From: Gammaproteobacteria bacterium
GTDB lineage: Bacteria; Pseudomonadota; Gammaproteobacteria; SZUA-229
DNA: 17,428 nucleotides
NCBI GenBank assembly: GCA_030637945.1
Contig: DAOWFN010000039.1
Location: 1-17,428, forward strand
Direction of reading: 5' to 3'
The translations under genes and the position numbers were made by a program. Below, piece by piece: positions 15,110-17,428 of this stretch. The notes beneath the pieces were generated by a model. The model searched no databases and was not told the origin of the DNA. It was given only the letters and a program-made list of their open reading frames with translations. Numbering within the stretch: the stretch's first letter is position 1; every line of letters starts with the position of its first letter.

Positions 15110-15715
15110 ATGGCTAGATTGAAGGTTTTATTAGTCCTGTTCAGTATGGTTTTATTGGCCGCTTGCTCAAGCACTCCGCCAAAGAATATGGATGATATCT
15201 GTGATATTTTTGAGGAGAAAGATGACTGGTATGACGACTCTAAAGATAGCTTTGAAAAATGGGGTGTACCGATACAGGTGCAGCTGGCAATCATTCATCA
15301 GGAGTCACGTTTTCAATATGATGCCGAAACAGAGATGCAGTATTTTTTATGGATAATTCCTATCGGTCGTCAATCTTCAGCATACGGTTACGCACAGGCA
15401 AAAGATGATACCTGGGACTGGTATATGAAATCTACCAAAAACTGGGGCGCTGATCGTGATGATTTCGATGATGCGGTCGATTTCATCGGTTGGTATGGAA
15501 AGCAGAGTTATGACATGCTGAAAATCTCTAAATGGGATGCCAAGAATCAATATCTTGCATACCATGAAGGGCATGGTGGATATAAACGTAAAACATATAA
15601 CAGCAAACCGTGGCTGATAAAAGTTGCTCAAAAGGTAGATAAGCGAGCAAGGCGATATGGTGCGCAGTTAAAAGGCTGTGAGGATAAATTAAATTCTGGC
15701 TGGTGGTTTTGGTGA
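15110..15715 (+). CDS. SLT-type lytic transglycosylase lipoprotein
   Basis: 201 residues from the ATG at 15110; TTG at 15089 overlaps the previous gene and is less likely. Signal with lipobox: VLLVLFSMVLLAAC, lipidated Cys19 followed by SSTP, so probably outer membrane. The SLT signature is present: AIIHQESRFQYDAET with catalytic Glu65, then SSAYGYAQAKDDTWDWYMK, then NQYLAYHEGHGGY. This is a widespread proteobacterial lipoprotein family with acidic N-terminus (DDICDIFEEKDDWYDD) and a C-terminal conserved CEDKL. The enzyme cleaves the MurNAc-GlcNAc bond of peptidoglycan, giving 1,6-anhydro ends. The start is seven bases after the DUF2955 stop, so it is the last gene of the operon. The pairing with an efflux unit suggests local wall remodelling for assembling the envelope-spanning system; that is inference. 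Confidence 0.88.
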   Translation: MARLKVLLVLFSMVLLAACSSTPPKNMDDICDIFEEKDDWYDDSKDSFEKWGVPIQVQLAIIHQESRFQYDAETEMQYFLWIIPIGRQSSAYGYAQAKDDTWDWYMKSTKNWGADRDDFDDAVDFIGWYGKQSYDMLKISKWDAKNQYLAYHEGHGGYKRKTYNSKPWLIKVAQKVDKRARRYGAQLKGCEDKLNSGWWFW

Positions 15716-15779
15716 GCTGAATAATTGATTTTATATTTAGAGAAACATGATTCTGTTTTTATATTAGTATTCAGGTTCA

Positions 15780-16045
15780 GGGAACCTCTAATCAATTATA
15801 TATTATCTCTGCGAGACCTGGAGTGTGCAGATACAAGGCGTGCTTTGCAGCAAATGGCCTTAGTCCTTTGCAAAAAGTGCAACGCAGTAGATGTGCGCTC
15901 CAGGTCTCGCCCTGTGGGGCTTACAGACAGGTTCGCACTCTGCGTTACAAGCTTTCACCATGCAATAAGCATGTTTTCAAGCTTGCGCCTTGATTGCGAA
16001 CCTGTCTGTAAGCCAGAGATATTATATAATTGATCAGAGGCTCCC
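15780..16045. mobile_element. MITE-like element with 32-bp terminal inverted repeats and two internal hairpins
   Basis: The 266-bp element begins GGGAACCTCT (15780) and ends AGAGGCTCCC (16045). Its 32-bp ends (15780-15811 and 16014-16045) match in inverted orientation at 29 of 32 positions. Inside are two perfect stems: GCGAGACCTGGAG (15811-15823) with CTCCAGGTCTCGC (15898-15910), and GGCTTACAGACAGGTTCGCA (15918-15937) with its complement (15995-16014). The second arm carries a further stem CAAGCTT/AAGCTTG (15948-15954, 15979-15985) and a CATGC-aataa-GCATG tip (15959-15973). The two arms are also inverted copies: CAAGGCG (15834-15840) with CGCCTTG (15986-15992), and AACGCAG (15881-15887) with CTGCGTT (15940-15946). 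No credible gene is inside and no clear target duplication is seen. The sequence 15716-15779 before it contains no gene. Confidence 0.7.
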
Positions 16046-16078
16046 TACTATGTATTTTCTTCACAGACAGGTTTTGAT

Positions 16079-16786
16079 TTGGCTAAACGAGTGACAATTA
16101 CACAGGCGTGGAATGGTAATGCAGATTGCCTGAACTGCTCGTTACGCAGTTCTGCGCTATTTAATGGTTTGACTGAGAAGGATTTCGAGCTGATCCATGA
16201 TCCGGTAGAGCAACTAAACTTAAAACCCGGCGATGTTCTATACAGGATGGGCGAGGCTGGTCATCATTTATTTACTGTGCGTTCTGGATTAATAAAATTA
16301 GTTCAATATCTGCCCGATGGTACACAACGTATCGTCCGCCTGGTGAAAAGCACCGATGTACTGGGACTGGAGATGATGGTGGGTGAGCAATATGAACATG
16401 AGGCGATAGCGTTGCGTCCGACAGAGTTGTGCCGTTATCCAATGGAAGCGGTTACTCGTCTGAGTCAGCATAATGCGGTATTGCATAAAGATTTGATGGC
16501 GAGGTGGCAAAAAGCATTAACCGAGGCTGATATCTGGTTAACCAAATTATCGACAGGGTCAGCAAAAAAGCGTATGGCAAATATGTTGCTGCGTTTGATC
16601 GATGGAGAAGATTCAACCGAGTGTTATATATACAGTCGGGAAGATATCGGTTCGATGTTGAGTATTACAGTCGAGACTGCCAGCCGAACTATTTCCGAAT
16701 TTAAACGTACCGGTTTATTGAAAGAGATAAGCCATAACCACTTCGACCTGGATGTTGCCGGGTTAGAGGCGCTCATCGCCAGTTAG
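16079..16786 (+). CDS. Crp/Fnr-family transcriptional regulator
   Basis: 235 residues, starting with TTG at 16079; AGG (16069-16071) seven bases upstream supports it. The first plus-strand ATG of the frame is far downstream. Residues about 25-140 form the cyclic-nucleotide-binding-like sensor barrel (LKPGDVLYRMGEAGHHLF, then VRSGLIKLVQYLPDGTQRIVRLV). Residues about 160-225 are the winged helix. The recognition helix carries E199-T-A-S202-R203, the same E-x-x-S-R as FNR, so DNA specificity is probably TTGAT-like. Cysteines C17-x2-C20 and C118 match three of the four [4Fe-4S] ligands of FNR by position (C20, C23, C122), but the fourth (C29) would fall on A26. It is not a plain FNR and could hold a different cluster or none. 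A MITE-like element ends 33 bp before its start. Confidence 0.88.
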   Translation: MAKRVTITQAWNGNADCLNCSLRSSALFNGLTEKDFELIHDPVEQLNLKPGDVLYRMGEAGHHLFTVRSGLIKLVQYLPDGTQRIVRLVKSTDVLGLEMMVGEQYEHEAIALRPTELCRYPMEAVTRLSQHNAVLHKDLMARWQKALTEADIWLTKLSTGSAKKRMANMLLRLIDGEDSTECYIYSREDIGSMLSITVETASRTISEFKRTGLLKEISHNHFDLDVAGLEALIAS

Positions 16787-16790
16787 CGCT

Positions 16791-16816
16791 GGCTACACTT
16801 TGTGGCTTTCTTTTTT
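16791..16816 (+). terminator. Intrinsic terminator after the regulator gene
   Basis: GCTACA (16792-16797) pairs with TGTGGC (16801-16806) across a three-base loop (five Watson-Crick pairs plus one T-G), followed by TTTCTTTTTT (16807-16816). It starts five bases after the regulator stop codon. The stem is short, so the strength is moderate. Confidence 0.55.
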
Positions 16817-16855
16817 GACGCCTGATCAAGGCATAGCAAATATCATGTTAGACGC

Positions 16856-16897
16856 ATGACTTTTGTCAATGAATGCATTAGCAATCGCTTATATAAT
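16856..16897 (+). promoter_or_regulatory. FNR-type activator site at -41.5 with TATAAT -10 box
   Basis: ATGAC-TTTT-GTCAA (16856-16869) matches the FNR/Anr/Dnr consensus TTGAY-N4-RTCAA at nine of ten positions and holds the perfect dyad TGAC-TTTT-GTCA (16857-16868). TATAAT lies at 16892-16897; taking transcription to start seven bases later (16904) places the dyad centre (16862.5) at -41.5. That is the textbook distance for class II activation by FNR-type proteins. No -35 hexamer is present, as expected for an activator-dependent promoter. The target is the heme-protein gene starting at 16930. Confidence 0.6.
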
Positions 16898-16929
16898 ACG
16901 GATAATTAAAATTTAGCAGGATAATAAAA

Positions 16930-17428
16930 GTGTTTTATTTGAATTGTTTTATCAACCGTAAAATAGTGTTTATCGGCTTATTACTGGTTTCATCATCCGT
17001 TTTGTCCAATGATGAGCCAGCCCAGAGAAACGGCAATGTTGAGCGTGAGAAAGCCGCACAGCAGGTGGCGCAACAGTTCATAAAACAGCTTGGCGGCCAT
17101 CTCAAAAAAGAAATGAAAGCCAATGGTCCGGTGAAAGCAATCAAAGTGTGTAAAGAAGTGGCACCAGTGATCGCGAATAATATGTCACTGGAAAATGGTT
17201 GGCGAGTTACACGGGTATCAACAAAACCGCGTAACTCCCTACTCGGTTCTCCAGATCAATGGGAACGTGAAACACTGGTCTCATTTGAAGCACGTGTGGA
17301 AAAAGGCGAGCAATATTCAGATATGATAAGGACCGAAGTTACAGGTGAATCAGGCAAGTCATATTTTCGATATATGAAACCATTGGTGGTTAAACCGGTG
17401 TGTCTGAAGTGTCATGGCAGCAATGAGC
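16930..17428 (+). CDS. DUF3365 (Tll0287-like) exported c-type heme protein, 3' end beyond the window
   Basis: Partial: 166 codons from the GTG at 16930 to the right edge. GTG is preferred because AGGA (16918-16921) is eight bases upstream and the reading gives a signal sequence directly (KIVFIGLLLVSSSVLS, cleavage near residue 26). The mature part is helical with KVCKEVAPVIA, then WRVTRVSTKPRNSLLGSPDQWE. It reaches C158-L-K-C161-H162, a CxxCH motif for covalent heme attachment. The order 'KxRN' then CxxCH is that of DUF3365 / Tll0287-like domains, which in other bacteria are heme-binding sensor or electron-transfer modules. The missing C-terminus may hold an output domain or nothing more. It has an FNR-like promoter and follows an FNR-like regulator gene. 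A single CxxCH is seen; C74 may pair with another cysteine. Confidence 0.8.
   Translation, partial: MFYLNCFINRKIVFIGLLLVSSSVLSNDEPAQRNGNVEREKAAQQVAQQFIKQLGGHLKKEMKANGPVKAIKVCKEVAPVIANNMSLENGWRVTRVSTKPRNSLLGSPDQWERETLVSFEARVEKGEQYSDMIRTEVTGESGKSYFRYMKPLVVKPVCLKCHGSNE

Noticed and set aside
15725..16033. A 102-codon plus-strand open frame within the gap before the regulator
   Set aside because: It lies almost wholly in the mobile element, its reading follows inverted repeats, it has no ribosome-binding site, and its protein shows no domain-like pattern.
16815..16829. TTGAC-GCCTG-ATCAA as an FNR box
   Set aside because: The half-sites are separated by five bases, not four, so the helical phase is wrong. 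It overlaps the terminator region after the regulator gene.

Overview
The window looks like chromosomal DNA of a Gram-negative bacterium, most likely a free-living (perhaps marine) gammaproteobacterium of moderate to low GC. The grounds are family content, not a species match: many outer-membrane beta-barrel proteins with N-terminal signal peptides and C-terminal Phe/Tyr/Trp residues, an LpxR-type lipid A deacylase, lipoprotein signal sequences, an FNR-type regulator and a REP-like palindrome. No rRNA, tRNA, CRISPR, phage or transposase gene was found.

Layout. (1) Positions 1-659, minus strand: start of a beta-barrel gene interrupted by an in-frame amber codon at 543-545; its 3' part lies off the left edge. 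(2) 894-6262, plus strand: a DUF1624-type membrane acyltransferase abutting an OprB-like porin, then a DUF481 outer-membrane protein carrying a nine-copy heptad repeat, then a MipA/OmpV-like barrel with an extra C-terminal half. (3) 6273-7386, minus strand: a DUF4156 lipoprotein and an intact paralogue of the broken barrel gene, divergent from (4) an LpxR-like lipid A deacylase at 7440-8486. (5) 8553-11002, minus strand: an OprD-like porin followed by an exported glutaminase, with a REP-like double hairpin between them. (6) 11204-11650: a small unrecognised beta-barrel protein closed by a very strong terminator. (7) 11861-15715: a tight four-gene operon of PerM/AI-2E family permease, HlyD-type membrane fusion protein, DUF2955 (FUSC-like) inner-membrane protein and an SLT-type lytic transglycosylase lipoprotein. 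(8) 15780-16045: a gene-free MITE-like element with 32-bp terminal inverted repeats and two internal hairpins, just upstream of (9) a Crp/Fnr-family regulator at 16079-16786. (10) 16930 to the right edge: the start of an exported DUF3365 heme protein whose promoter carries an FNR-type dyad placed at -41.5.

How it fits together. Most of the window serves the cell envelope: at least eight predicted outer-membrane proteins or lipoproteins in about 11 kb, one predicted to trim lipid A. The porin plus glutaminase pair suggests uptake of amino compounds with deamidation of glutamine outside the cytoplasm. The PerM-HlyD-DUF2955-transglycosylase operon looks like an EmrA/AaeAB-like export system coupled to local peptidoglycan cutting. 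At the right end, a regulator with the FNR recognition-helix signature sits beside a c-type heme protein with an FNR-like site in its promoter, suggesting redox or oxygen control.

No wholly new system was demonstrated. The strongest non-routine signals are the nested-hairpin mobile element, the FNR-type promoter, the amber codon at a conserved Trp position, and the export operon with its transglycosylase. All family calls come from reading the sequence by eye and were not tested by database search.
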